Origin: Alentia gelatinosa
Lineage: Eukaryota > Annelida > Polychaeta > Phyllodocida > Polynoidae
Assembly: GCA_950022655.1 (NCBI GenBank)
Contig: OX465584.1
Location: forward strand, 44,436,723-44,500,722
Direction of reading: 5' to 3'
Length of the DNA stretch: 64,000 nt
The notes below the pieces were generated by a model. That model was given only the letters and a program-made list of their open reading frames with translations, searched no databases and was not told the origin of the DNA. How positions within the stretch are numbered: the stretch's first letter is position 1; each line of letters starts with the position of its first letter. A program made the position numbers and the translations under genes. Below are positions 24,798-35,470 of this stretch, piece after piece.

Positions 24798-24945
24798 AAA
24801 TTTAAGGTAGGCCTCCGCTTGCCGTTGAATGTTCTGGGACGTTCCAGAGGCTAGTGCGGCTGCCCAGGTCGCCTCAAGTTGATGTGCGAGAGGCGGGTTT
24901 GCACTACCTGAAACGAGAGGCTTTGTTGAAAAGGGGATTTTTGTA
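24798..24945 (-). other. open N-terminal extension of the recombinase frame, no ATG
   Basis: Reading on from the recombinase ATG toward its N terminus, the frame is open for about 49 more codons, to a TAA near 24946, with no in-frame ATG seen. The residues form a plausible core-binding (SAM-like) domain start. A minus-strand tttcag at about 24894-24889 could be a splice acceptor. The RT frame ends at 25009, so about 60 nt separate the two frames. Confidence 0.6.
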
Positions 24946-25008
24946 AGAAGTTACATATGTGTAACAGAGAGATACAGTGTAGAATCTGATACGAGATGTG
25001 ATATTAGT

Positions 25009-27465
25009 CTACGTTGGTGATAATACGAATAATAAATTAATGGGATCTTGTCTAACATAGTTATAGCGCTTTACAAGGTCTAGGGCGGTTTTGGCTTTCG
25101 CCTGATCAAAATGTGCACGGGAGAGTGCATCGGCCAAGACAAGTTGGGGCCCCGGAACATGGAAGAAAACAATTTCGACGTCCATGGTCGCCTCCAGGAG
25201 GGCCACCTCCCGAGCACAGGCGGCTAGCACAGAGTCATGTGTGCGTGCTGTGTTCATGACCTGCGCTGCAGCGCTGTTGTCTGTCAGAACATGGATGGCA
25301 TGGCCTCGAGTTTGGTCAGGTAGTAGGCTTTTTACGGCCAGGAGACAGTTTATAGCCTCTATCTGCGAGATGTGATGGGCCTCTCTATATTCGCGTGATA
25401 CGGGGATAGAGTAGTAGCGGCCCGACTGATGGCAGAAAGCCCCGAGGCCGCGGGGGCAGGCGTCGCACTCGATAGTGACAACGGGTCTCTCCTTGACCAG
25501 CATCCTCTTGCCGTTTGTCGACTCCGCGAAGTGGACGAACCAAGCAATGTCCTTTTTGCATTCGGAGTCAATAGGAACGGAAGCCAAGTCGCCGGCCTCA
25601 TGGAGACACTGGAGGATGCGAGACATGTACCGCCTAGCCGGCGGGACACATTGACTTATATGGTTTAGACGGCCCGCTAGGGACTGGAGCTGCGTCTTTG
25701 TTGCGAAGTCTCTGGTTTCCCACAGGCGGCATTCCTGTATAACTGCCTGCAGCTTGCGGGTCGGGATCGTTATCTGCATATCTATAGAGTCCACTTGGAA
25801 GCCCAGCCACTCGATTCGAGTGGTGGGGAAGGCTGATTTTTCTCTCGCGATGTCGACTCCAAGACGCTCACATAGGGCCTCGAAGCCGGCGAACGAGGCG
25901 GTGGCCTTGGAGAAGTCCTCATGGACGCCTATAAAGTCATCGACGTACGCCATGGTCGGTACTCCATAGGTGGTGTTCATAATCCAAGTTAGGGCATTCG
26001 ACACCTGCTGCTGGGCGCCGCCGGAGAAACGGCAGCCGAAAGACGGACACATATCTATGTACATGAGGCCGCGATGTTTCAGTCCCAGCAGCGGGTAGTC
26101 GAGGGGGTCTATACGAAGTTGCCTATAGGCCCTCCTTAGATCCGACTTCCACATTAGAGCACCTCTCCCGGCCTGGACGACCAGGGCTCCCAAGTCCGCT
26201 ATGGAGGGGAGCGTGTATGTGGATTCCATGCCCTGAAACACGTTTCTGATGATCCCGTCGTTCACACTCTTAGTCGGCGGGTAACTAAGATCCATGATCA
26301 CCCTCCTCTCCCCGGCGGCTCCTGGCTTAGGTCGGGTGAGAAGAGGGCTGAACTGGGTCCAGGGAGTGAAGGGCGGGGGCTGGAAAGGGCCCAGTAGGGC
26401 GCCCTCCGAGAGTTCCTTTGCGATGAATCCGTCCACTGCTTCCGGGAAAGCCCTCGCCGATGCGTGATTCAGTTCAGTTGAGACCGGTTTAGTGGGTGCG
26501 CAATACGAAGAGGGCCAGCCGTAGCGAATGAATTGGCAGACCTCTTTATCATGGTAAGTGCGCAGCAGATGCTCCCACTGCGAGCAGTTCATTTTAGACG
26601 GTATTGTTAACCTTGCGCCCAAGTAGTTTGGTACGCCGGTTTCCAGAACCTTGGTGTAAATGTCCATGTGTAAGGCTGCGCTAGTACGGGTGCGGGCCTC
26701 TGGGCGGGGCCAGAGCCTGTGTACCGTTTCCCTATACTGCTTCGGGCCCACAGGGTCTGTGCACACTCCTCCGGTGACGGGGCCGGCCGCCTGGCTATCT
26801 GTGATATGGTTCAGCTCCGGTCGGTGTAGTGTCTTGATAGGGGTGCTGGACCTCGGGTAGGGTGTGATAGCCGATTCTTCCTCCAGGGTCCGCTCCAGGG
26901 GGCGGTCCGCCTCGGCTGTCGCCATCACTCGGCCCGCCCCGACAGGTGCTATCACTGGGATAGGTAGTTCAGCCAGCATCCCTCTGTTGTCGCAAGTCCG
27001 CAAGGGGCCGAGTTGCTGGCGACTATGGTGCGAACGCACACCTCCAGGGTGGAAGCGCGGCCTCCCGTGTGCCGTCATGTCCTCGGGATAGGCCCGGCCA
27101 ACCTCCAGTGGTTCCATGAGCGCTGCGTGGCCGTGGCCTGCGGGGCTCGGGTGGCCGTGACCCGGAACCTGCGGTTCGGTGTTAGATTTACACAGTTGGA
27201 AATTAGGCGTAGGTCCATATGATCTAGAGAGCACATTGTAGACTTCATGTTTATTCGCAACCTGTATTTCAAAAGGCCTAGACGGGGGAACTAACTCTGA
27301 GTTCTCGCGATGTCCGGCTACATTGAAAACTGTATTCTCGAGACTACGGGGAGTGTCGTAGCTACAGCGAATGCGTCGGGGTTTGTTTACCTTGCGTTTG
27401 TTGTGCTTCCGGTCCACATGGCGTTTGTTTACCTTCGGGGCAGACTTGCGGTTTGCTACACTCAT
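25009..27465 (-). CDS. reverse transcriptase / RNase H of Ngaro-type element
   Basis: An 818-residue polyprotein copies the element's RNA. The first 250 or so residues are basic and low in structure. The RT palm follows: motif A WKSDLRRAYRQL (Asp442), motif B around PSFGCRFSGGAQQQ (475-487), and the catalytic box MAYVDDFIG (Asp509, Asp510). RNase H has its four acidic residues visible: Asp668 in IECDACPRG, Glu703 in SQIEAINCLL, Asp729 in VLTDNSAA and Asp779 in VLADALSR. The DNSAA and LADALSR forms are typical of DIRS-order elements. No methyltransferase domain follows, which again fits Ngaro rather than DIRS. The start at 27465 is the first ATG of this frame, 93 nt beyond the gag stop. Confidence 0.95.
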   Translation of the reverse strand: MSVANRKSAPKVNKRHVDRKHNKRKVNKPRRIRCSYDTPRSLENTVFNVAGHRENSELVPPSRPFEIQVANKHEVYNVLSRSYGPTPNFQLCKSNTEPQVPGHGHPSPAGHGHAALMEPLEVGRAYPEDMTAHGRPRFHPGGVRSHHSRQQLGPLRTCDNRGMLAELPIPVIAPVGAGRVMATAEADRPLERTLEEESAITPYPRSSTPIKTLHRPELNHITDSQAAGPVTGGVCTDPVGPKQYRETVHRLWPRPEARTRTSAALHMDIYTKVLETGVPNYLGARLTIPSKMNCSQWEHLLRTYHDKEVCQFIRYGWPSSYCAPTKPVSTELNHASARAFPEAVDGFIAKELSEGALLGPFQPPPFTPWTQFSPLLTRPKPGAAGERRVIMDLSYPPTKSVNDGIIRNVFQGMESTYTLPSIADLGALVVQAGRGALMWKSDLRRAYRQLRIDPLDYPLLGLKHRGLMYIDMCPSFGCRFSGGAQQQVSNALTWIMNTTYGVPTMAYVDDFIGVHEDFSKATASFAGFEALCERLGVDIAREKSAFPTTRIEWLGFQVDSIDMQITIPTRKLQAVIQECRLWETRDFATKTQLQSLAGRLNHISQCVPPARRYMSRILQCLHEAGDLASVPIDSECKKDIAWFVHFAESTNGKRMLVKERPVVTIECDACPRGLGAFCHQSGRYYSIPVSREYREAHHISQIEAINCLLAVKSLLPDQTRGHAIHVLTDNSAAAQVMNTARTHDSVLAACAREVALLEATMDVEIVFFHVPGPQLVLADALSRAHFDQAKAKTALDLVKRYNYVRQDPINLLFVLSPT

Positions 27466-27558
27466 AGTACGAGGGACAACAGTAGTGTCTACTTACGGGG
27501 CGTTTGCGGTTAGCAGAGTTGTAGAAAATCCTGGTGGCGTATACCCTCTCTCTTGGAT

Positions 27559-28701
27559 TTACTGCCCAAACCCCGCCGGTGATTTCCCGGTGGTTCTGCA
27601 TGCGGCTTGGCTGTGCGGGTACATCGCGGATTTAGCTGTGAGGCATGCTGCGCAGATATGCAGCCGCCTTACCCCTCCGGTGACGTGGTGACTCGACTCG
27701 TTGCACTCATCCTTCTGAAAGGCGGCACACGGGGGTCCCGGCCTCACGCGGGCGACATGCGGGGGGAGATCGAGCCCGTGCGACGGCCTAGGTGTCTTCT
27801 CTTGGGACTGCTTAGATGATGCAGGAGCTGATAGGTGTGCGAATCGCGTTTGGAGACGGTCAATTTCGTATCCATTTGTCCAGTGGAGGCGGCCATGGGC
27901 GACACGATCGCACACTTCCTCCGAGAAAGCACGAACTCCTTGCCATGGGAAAGTGCGCGCGTCATCCATGACGGTCTCCAGATGGAGCTGCATGGCGTCT
28001 TTTGTCTCCTCATCGGGTGCTGCCTTGATCATTTGCAATAGGCCATACGCGTACTCGGGGATCGAAAGGTCATCCATAGTCGTCTTGGTACGTTTCGGCC
28101 CCCTGAACACGTGATGGTGTGGCATATTACCTGTAGTTCCTCTGACGTCCGGCTGGAGGACCTGTCTGATGGCTTGGGCCATGCGATCCGCGGTGTCTTC
28201 GTTTAAGTTTAGGTCCGTCAGGCGCTCTGGGTATTGAGCTGGTGCAGACCTAAGATGATGGTTTGGGTGGTGGTAAATCTCGCGGTCACGGCTGGCCAGG
28301 TCGGTGCGTTCCATTCTGTGCCTGGTTGGTGTGCGCTGTGGTGACCTGGTGCGACTGGCTGTGGCGGCCGTGTCTCCACCCTCAGTGGCGGCCGTTTTCG
28401 CGGCGACAATTTTGGAGAGCATGGTTGTTATTCCCTGCAACTGTGTGTCGATTGAGTCGACCCGCCCAGCGACGAGACGAATGGCCTGGGCGTTCTCTTT
28501 TACGGTCGTCTTCTGAGGCCTGTTCTGGGACATGGGGCTGCCATGTTGTGCCGGTGCCTGATCGTAGCGCATGCTGCCATCTTGGCTTGCTCCCTCACTG
28601 TGTACCTGGGCGTCTGTCGACATGTTTTCTCCCTGACCTCGGCAGGCTGAAAACCTCCTTCTTTTCTTTTGCGTAGAGAGAAGTGCTTTACGGCGTGGCA
28701 T
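27559..28701 (-). CDS. Gag-like protein of Ngaro-type element
   Basis: A 380-residue protein is the first ORF after repeat A1. It has a basic N terminus (MPRRKALLSTQKKRRRF), a short coiled-coil-like segment (about 65-90), a helical central region (about 170-300), and a C-terminal Cys/His cluster at about 325-368. That cluster (CAAFQKDEC, HH, HICAAC, then PHSQAAC) resembles the CCCH-type nucleic-acid-binding knuckle of Ngaro/PAT-type gag proteins. The role in packaging element RNA is inferred from position and this cluster. Confidence 0.8.
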   Translation of the reverse strand: MPRRKALLSTQKKRRRFSACRGQGENMSTDAQVHSEGASQDGSMRYDQAPAQHGSPMSQNRPQKTTVKENAQAIRLVAGRVDSIDTQLQGITTMLSKIVAAKTAATEGGDTAATASRTRSPQRTPTRHRMERTDLASRDREIYHHPNHHLRSAPAQYPERLTDLNLNEDTADRMAQAIRQVLQPDVRGTTGNMPHHHVFRGPKRTKTTMDDLSIPEYAYGLLQMIKAAPDEETKDAMQLHLETVMDDARTFPWQGVRAFSEEVCDRVAHGRLHWTNGYEIDRLQTRFAHLSAPASSKQSQEKTPRPSHGLDLPPHVARVRPGPPCAAFQKDECNESSHHVTGGVRRLHICAACLTAKSAMYPHSQAACRTTGKSPAGFGQ

Positions 28702-28765
28702 CTATCTCCTTATCTCCTTTGATAGTTGTTGTGTATTAGCGTAGAGCGAGTGGTCAACCGTACAA

Positions 28766-28905
28766 TAAAAAATACAGGTGTGTCTTGTACGATGACCGAG
28801 AAGGAAGTGCGGTGTTGTAGCCATGGTGGTGAGGAGGTTTAAGAGATATACAGTAGGTGGCGCCAGTCGTTAGAATTAAAAGCAATTTACACATTACTCT
28901 ACAAT
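28766..28905 (-). repeat. Ngaro split direct repeat A1 (5' end of element)
   Basis: 140 nt copied as A2 at 23715-23854. On the minus strand it is the outer 5' end, ahead of the gag ATG by about 65 nt, and should hold the element's promoter. Confidence 0.9.
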
Positions 28906-28969
28906 GTTCGTGCCCGCTGTGAGAGTGATTTAATAAGTCATCAAAATGTCGTTTTTTTCATCAGGTATA

Positions 28970-29133
28970 TAATAATAAGCAAACGTCCTCACTGTGGACG
29001 AAACGCTTCTCGTTCTTGGTCAGTCTTCGATTTTATACTGCCTTCCGCCTAGGGCGTCAGGCAGTATATAATTGAAGACTGACCTCGAACAGGAACCGTT
29101 TCGTCCACAGTAAGGGCGTTTCCTAATATTAAT
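28970..29133. repeat. near-perfect 165-bp palindrome
   Basis: The arm beginning actgtggacgaaacg (28991) is matched in reverse complement by the segment ending cgtttcgtccacagt (29098-29112). Pairing continues inward through gtcagtcttc/gaagactgac and tatactgcc/ggcagtata to a loop of a few bases near 29050, and outward through aaacgtcc/gggcgttt. It looks like a foldback or MITE remnant. It lies 65 bp from the outer end of the Ngaro element. Confidence 0.85.
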
Positions 29134-31732
29134 ACCCATGCAAGCTAATTATGACTGGAAATAGTCAGTACAAAGAGTGCACTAGCTAAGATGTGCACAC
29201 TCTCAACCTATTAACTGAAAGTTAGGGTTGAACAAAACAGGTCTCCACTGAGGCTCAACGAACTATAGTCCTGAGCGTTTAATATGGGACAAAAAACTAG
29301 TTTTTTCTAACTTGTAAAAGGGAAATCGCTGTTGTGTCGTAAATAATGGGGCGATTTTTATAAACAAAACATCGTTAGAAAGCTAAGACTTGGGCCTATC
29401 TATTGCTATATATCTTATATACCTGTGTTATGGCTCAGATTTTCTGTCGTAGATTGAACATCGGAAATTGCTAGGTAATAAAACTAAAACATGTTACCTT
29501 CCTGTCTTTACAGTGATTCAATTAAAAATCTATCGCGATGACCAATAGAAATAAACACCTTATCTTCTTAGCTATTTCAAGACAATTAAAATGATACTTA
29601 TATTGCCAGGCTGTGATAGATATTTCCTGAGATACAGGAGCATTATGACAGATGACAAACACTCCAAACGTGCCCTAAAACGTGATTTTCTGATATTATT
29701 GCATTTTTATCATATGGCATAGCTAGAAATGACCAATAAATAATAGTTAATCAATAAGATAACCTACTGGTTGTATTCTGTGGGGGTTCATCTACAAATC
29801 ACTCTTTATTTGAAGTATCTATGCCAAATATTGACTGAGATAGGACTGAAGGAAAATCAAGTCTTTCTTGCTTATTTATAATGTCAGTAATTCAAGCAGA
29901 AATATGACCTCAGGCCAAAGTTTTTTGATAAAATGACAGGTGGCACCACAATTTTCGAATCTTGGGCCTAAAAAGTTCTGTCATGTATTCTTTATGAAGT
30001 TCTCTTGAATTCTATCAACTTAATTTTCGAAAATATCATATTTTACAAATGCTGCATATGATTGAACTAGATAGTGTCATTTTACCCATATTAAACGCTC
30101 AGGACTATAGTCTAAGTGAATATATCCATGGATATCTTTGGTCACATGAACTTTTCTGGAATATATTCGTGAGAATCCTTGCTTTATCAATAAACTCTGC
30201 TTTAATTATACATACATCTTATTGGAAAAAGCTGAGATTGCTATATGTGAAATGCTGAAAATAACTTAAAGGTGAAAGTCTGTCAACTCTGTCTATAAAT
30301 CCTTACTGCAATTTCTGATGTGTGGTTTCTACCTTCCTTGTTATTTTATTAGGCGATGTATAACATCATTTTATGGCCTCCAGAGTGATAGAAGTTCAAG
30401 TTTTTTTATATTTTCTTTGTCTATCCTGCAAGAACATCGGCTTAAAAGACGGTATGATCTGCCCTTACATTTCAATGTACAGATTTGACAAACTCCAACC
30501 AGCCTATCTCTATATTAAATAAAAACTATAAATTCATCCTTAAACGTACAAAAGAATCCTGTAGTAATACAGAGACTGGCTACTCATAATTTGCTATTAA
30601 ACTATTCATTATGGCTTGAGGATACACCTCATTCATATGCTAAAGAATCATATCATACCCTATTTTATTCACCTCACAAAAATATTAAATCGTATGTATG
30701 CACCCTGCTGTTTGTTTGATTGAATTTATATGTCCAATCAAACATTACAGGTCCCTTCCCTTCGAAAATCTTTGGTTTCCTAGAGGAAGTTCAGAATTTC
30801 ATATTTATCATTACTATATATCAGGAGGGTATATAGCGAAATTAGCAGGGGCACAATTTCAAGAAGATGCAAAAAATTAAGCAAATGCTCTCAGCCACAG
30901 AGTTGTCTCATAGACTTTGTGTTGTAAGCTCTTTAATTAGGCATGACGCTTCCTTCACCTGGTAGGCTTGGAATGTCTCTTTAAGCTGCTGACTGGGTCC
31001 AGGATTTTACAACTTCCATAACAATATTGACAAAAAGGGGTACTCTGCCTTCCCAGTGGTCAAATTGCATCAAATTACAAAAGCAAATGCACAATTAGAA
31101 ATATGGATTTTTTCAAGAAGCGAACCTGTATGAATTATTTTTTGTTTAAACTTGCCAGGGAAGAAAAAAACATTTATGTAAGGGAGCGTTCAATAATTAT
31201 GCCCATGAGGACCAATTATTCTTTTTCTTTTTTGGTATTGCCAGGGGGGTGTGGGCCAACTTTATTTTGGTGTATCACTATGGTGAGGAGGAACTTTTTT
31301 CTCTCACTATTTCTGCTGGGGTCAACATTTTTAGTTAACAGTGAGGCAGACTCCCATATTTGTGTTCAATGGCAAAAATGGATATTTCTTCTTAAATAAA
31401 TTTACATCACAAGAAATCAGCTTAGTTTTACTACTGCAGTAATAATTAACATACAAAGTAACTATAGTTGTATCACTCCCTGGAGTTTTAACGGTGTGGA
31501 GGGAGATGACAGTGGACATACAATAGTATATATACGCCAAGAATCAATGCAGTCTCACAAGATTTTTCCCCCTTTAACATCGATGAATTCAAAGGATCCC
31601 ACACACTATGCCAGACGACAACCCCTACCAGTACCGTACCAGGCACAGTGAAGGTCCTGTAAGGGAGCATAACGACCTCCAATCAAGCAGTTGCTGCTGG
31701 ATATTTGAATGTGATCAACCAAGTCTCAATAA
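29134..31732. other. non-coding DNA, 2.6 kb
   Basis: AT-rich with no supported gene. About 30423-30490 resembles 4255-4325 (both contain cctgcaag followed by ggtatga), marking a dispersed repeat. About 31180-31400 begins gggagcgttcaataattatg, which I recognise only as a phrase common in invertebrate interspersed repeats. Confidence 0.5.
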
Positions 31733-31746
31733 CCCAGCTAACACCA

Positions 31747-31900
31747 AACGTTTTTTTGACGTTTTAAAACGTTTTAAAAAGGTAATTTCAAAACGTTTTT
31801 TTTAAACGTTTAGAAAACCTTTTAAAGACGTTTTAGCATCACTTTTATGATGTCTAATTGAAAACGTTTATAAAACGTTTATAAAACGTTTCTTAAACAC
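31747..31900. repeat. left AAACGTTT subterminal array
   Basis: About ten copies of aaacgttt/acgtttt at irregular spacing, some as back-to-back palindromes, within 155 bp just inside the left terminus. The right-hand counterpart is at 41555-41885. Confidence 0.8.
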
Positions 31901-33620
31901 CATCATACTTTAATCAATTATATTGGTCGTTTCAAATAAGAATTTGAAATGTCTGTGAAAGGTAATGAAAAGTGGACACACCCTGAGTATGATGCTTTTT
32001 AAATGATGGTTCTACTCTGAATTACAGCTGAGTTATTCAATTAGTTTGTGTGTACCCATACATGTGTGCTATATAGGCGCCACCTAGTGTTATACTAACG
32101 CACATTACTCGCCGTTGTCATGACGTAATGACGTCTCCGACGCATTTTGCTTGTACCTGACTGCACAGTGGAATCTATCCTACCAAGTCTTAACCAGCAG
32201 AAGCACTGACAACAGCAAGAAGAAGGTGAGACGCCACTTTTTATCTCTTGTAATCAATGTATAGATCACAACAACTATTTCTAATCATCTAAATGATTAT
32301 AAATATTAGTTTATCTTCCTTGATAATAACTTGAATTGTATGAGATGGTCATCATTATAGCCTTATGAAAGAAATACTTGGTTTGGAATGTGATGTCATC
32401 TTGGCTCACACAGTCACAGAACAGCGTCTGTCCTGTGGATGTCTAATTTTATAGGTATGAAGCCCAACGGATCCATCAGGTTGGTTAGAATCGCATAGCT
32501 GTATGTGATGCCTGACTGGCGTTTATACTAGACGACTATAAGCGGCGATTCTTGAACCTGACGACTTTCAGTAGCGTGTTTACCTCGGGTGGCCCGCGAG
32601 TGTGACATGACGCGATGTCGCACTCGCGGGAATGTCCGTAACAGAAAACGGCAAATTAACATAATTTCCCTTTTGCAAATCAAACTCCAAACTTACCGAT
32701 CGTTTCCAGTATATATTTAGCCATCTATTAGTCTTTGCCTCGTGTTTCTACGCCAATTATTCAGAGAGTTATGACCTGTGATATACAGAGTGGCTTGCTG
32801 ATAAATGCCACTGGTCACGTGACCAGAAAACGGCACACACAAAAAACGGAAAACGACGTCTGTTCACACACTTCTGATTATCAAAAACGGGTATGATCGA
32901 CGTCTGACCTACATAAATCAAACAGATTCCACCTTGGCTTCTATTTATAGTTCAAACCATGTTTCTACCCCAAGTAGAACCGTGAGTGCAATGTAGCAAA
33001 CACAAACTAGATCTCTACATCTTAAAAGTATGGGACCTAAAGAGTTCATTCTGGTGGCACCCAGATTTAGAATCTGTAAGTGTTCCTCTTTCATTTGATA
33101 TCTGGTTTGAAGATGTAGCACAAATATTAGTTTATTGGGAATTTGTTTGAAGGTGAGTAGGTTGTATTATTTTGGGTCAGGTTGCCACGTCACATTTTCA
33201 GTTCTGAGTCTATGGCGCAGGGCGTTCTGTGACGTTCCTGTACTGTAGTTGTTGCTATGTATAACTCAGGTAAATCAGCTATAAATGTCTTAATTCAAAG
33301 AATTCATTTTGGTGGCAGTCAGATTCAAAATCTAGATGAAATTACCCATTAAATGGTGGTATTTTCAATGAGTAAAAACAGTTTTTATTTCTATGGGAAT
33401 TTAGTTGAGGTTGGCAATGTCACTACACACTGGAGTAAATGGGTCAGGGGGGCCCCTTGCACAACGCCTAACGTGAAACAAACGGAGATACAGCCAGGTT
33501 TCTGACACATCTGATGTACAGGGATGAGAGATTTTGAGCTGCCCTTACTCTCGAGTAAATGGATTTTCTCAGGCATAAATTTTTGTTTAAATCATTGCAC
33601 AAACAGTTTACGTAGGTATC
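31901..33620. other. interior of 10-kb tract, left part
   Basis: No supported ORF. About 32060-32240 is more GC-rich and ends in cagcaagaagaaggtgagac, which could be a donor of a 5' non-coding exon. About 32440-32500 shares caacggatccatcaggttgg with the cgac-rich repeat near 2770. The rest is unremarkable. Confidence 0.4.
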
Positions 33621-33624
33621 GTAT

Positions 33625-34812
33625 ATGGTCGTCCCCCCCCCCCCGACCGATCGTCCCCCCAACCGGTCGTCCCCTGACCGATCGTCCCCTGACCGATCGT
33701 CCCCTGACCGATCGTCCCCGACCGATCGTCCCCCCTACCGATCGTCCCTCCCACCGATCGTCCCTCCCACCGATCGTCCCTCCCACCGATCGTCCCTCCC
33801 ACCGATCGTCCCTCCCACCGATCGTCCCTCCCACCGATCGTCCCTCCCACCGATCGTCCCTCCCACCGATCGTCCCGACTAGCCGATCGTCCCGACTAGC
33901 CGATTGTCTCGACTGACTGATCGACCCATTGACCAATCATCTCACCAACCAATCGTCCCACAGACCGAATAAACCATATACCCAGTTTACATAGGTATCG
34001 TATACGTCCCACCGATCCCCACCGATCGTCCCTCTGACTGATCGTCCCACCATTGGATTGTTCCTCCAACCAATCATCCAACTGACCAAACGAACAATCA
34101 ACCCATCAATTCATTTACTGATTGTCCGACTGACCGATCGTCCCTCCAATCGATGGTCCCTCTGTTCGATCATCCCTTCTGACGACTGGCCGATCATCCA
34201 ACCGATTGTACCGACTGACCGATCGTTCCACCCATCGTCCCGACTGACGATCGTCCCACCCATCGTCCCACCCATCGTCCCGACTGACCGACCATCCCAC
34301 AGACAGATCGACCCACCGACCGAACGAACCATAGTCCCAGGTATCGTCCCTCCGACCGATCGTCCCTCCGACCGATCGTCCCTCCCACCCATCCACCCTC
34401 CGACCCATCGTCCCTCCCACCCATCGTCCCTCCCACCCTCCGACCCATCGTCCCTCCCACCCATCGTCCCTCTGACCCATCGTCATTCCGACCCATCGTC
34501 CCTCCGACCCATCGTACCTCCGACCCATCGTCCCTCCGACCTATCGTCCCTCCGACCCATCATCCCTCCGACCCATCGTCCCTCCGACCCATCGTCCCTC
34601 CGACCCATCGTCCCTCCGACCCATCGTCCCTCCGACTGATTGTCCCTCCGACCCATCCACCCTCCGACCAATCGTCCCTCCAACCCATCGTCCCTCCGAC
34701 CCATCGTCCCTCCGACCCATCGTCCCTCCGACCCATCGTCCCTCCGACCCATCTTCCCTCCGACCCATCGTCCCTCCCACCGATCGTCCCTCCCACCGAT
34801 CGTCCCTCTGAG
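33625..34812. repeat. 16-bp minisatellite, about 1.2 kb
   Basis: A tandem array of a 16-bp unit. At 33740-33870 the unit accgatcgtccctccc repeats almost perfectly. At 33875-34330 it is degenerate. From about 34350 to 34805 a variant, gacccatcgtccctcc, takes over. All long frames here, on both strands, are simple translations of the repeat (SHRSSLPPIVPPTDRP or its reverse), so no gene is called. Confidence 0.95.
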
Positions 34813-35411
34813 TGAGGGAACTTGCTTTGGCTTGTGGACTCATACACCTGGCTTTACTCGGTACTCCAGTACTGAGGTACTGTGTACAGAAAATCAGGGA
34901 TGTCAGTTTTCCTTGTTTCCAAGGAAATCTGTGTCTTCATTTTTTATATGAAGTTCTTTTTTTGTGTGTGAAATGAAAATGATAACTGCTAAATTATTCA
35001 AACCAGCCAAAGACCCGTTTCCCCAATAGATCCGCCACCAGACTCATGTTATGATACAGGGCCCTGTTTTTCAGTCACGACAAGCGTTATGAATGACATC
35101 TTTGAAGCTTTAGTGTCCTATAGATGTGATATCTTAGAGGATCTGCCAATGATCTGTGTGTACAATGCCATACAAGCCATTCAAAACATATCTATATATG
35201 GCACTCTTGGTACTATTTTTCCTCCCCCTCCCCATAGTATGTGCTGTCAGAAGTGCGCATTCTATAATTATATTAGCATTACATTTATCTCTGAATCAAA
35301 AACTAGCATGGTGACCTATATTTTATAAATTAGCAGTATGTTCTTTACCACGATTTCTGCTCCTATTTCAGTTATACTTGTATTAATCCTTTTGCACTTT
35401 GTTCTCAACAG

Positions 35412-35470
35412 TACTTGCCAAGTGAGGCAACTTTGTGGGTCCAGGCCAGAGGCCATGAAGACAACGCAAG
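35412..35470 (+). other. exon-like segment, copy 1
   Basis: 59 nt between a good acceptor (ctttgttctcaacag) and a consensus donor (gtaagt). Frame reading tac ttg cca gives LPSEATLWVQARGHEDNA. Its counterpart at 37178-37230 has equivalent junctions and a length differing by exactly two codons. I do not recognise the family. Confidence 0.35.

Larger units (their letters stand above)
23464..28905 (-). mobile_element. complete Ngaro-type tyrosine-recombinase (DIRS-order) retrotransposon
   Basis: A 5.4-kb element lies on the minus strand. Its reading order is repeat A1 (28905-28766), gag-like ORF, reverse transcriptase/RNase H ORF, tyrosine recombinase, then B1 (23954-23852), A2 (23854-23715) and B2 (23566-23464). 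This A1-ORFs-B1-A2-B2 layout is the split direct repeat arrangement of Ngaro/PAT elements. DIRS1-type elements have inverted termini and an internal complementary region instead. A1 and A2 are both 140 nt and B1 and B2 both 103 nt, each pair differing at only a few positions. All three frames are open, so the insertion is recent and possibly still active. It lies about 226 bp upstream of the acceptor of the zinc-finger exon, in the same orientation. Such elements integrate by recombinase and normally leave no target duplication; none is seen. Confidence 0.92.

Noticed and set aside
23464..28905. Classification as DIRS1-type element
   Set aside because: No inverted terminal repeats, no internal complementary region and no methyltransferase domain; split direct repeats point to Ngaro/PAT.
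33740..34810. CRISPR-like look of regularly spaced short repeats
   Set aside because: Repeats are directly tandem with no spacers, and the DNA is eukaryotic.
33524..34951. Several long Pro/Ser-rich or Gly/Asp/Arg-rich frames on both strands
   Set aside because: All are translations of the 16-bp minisatellite, open on both strands because the repeat lacks stops in several frames; no gene features flank them.
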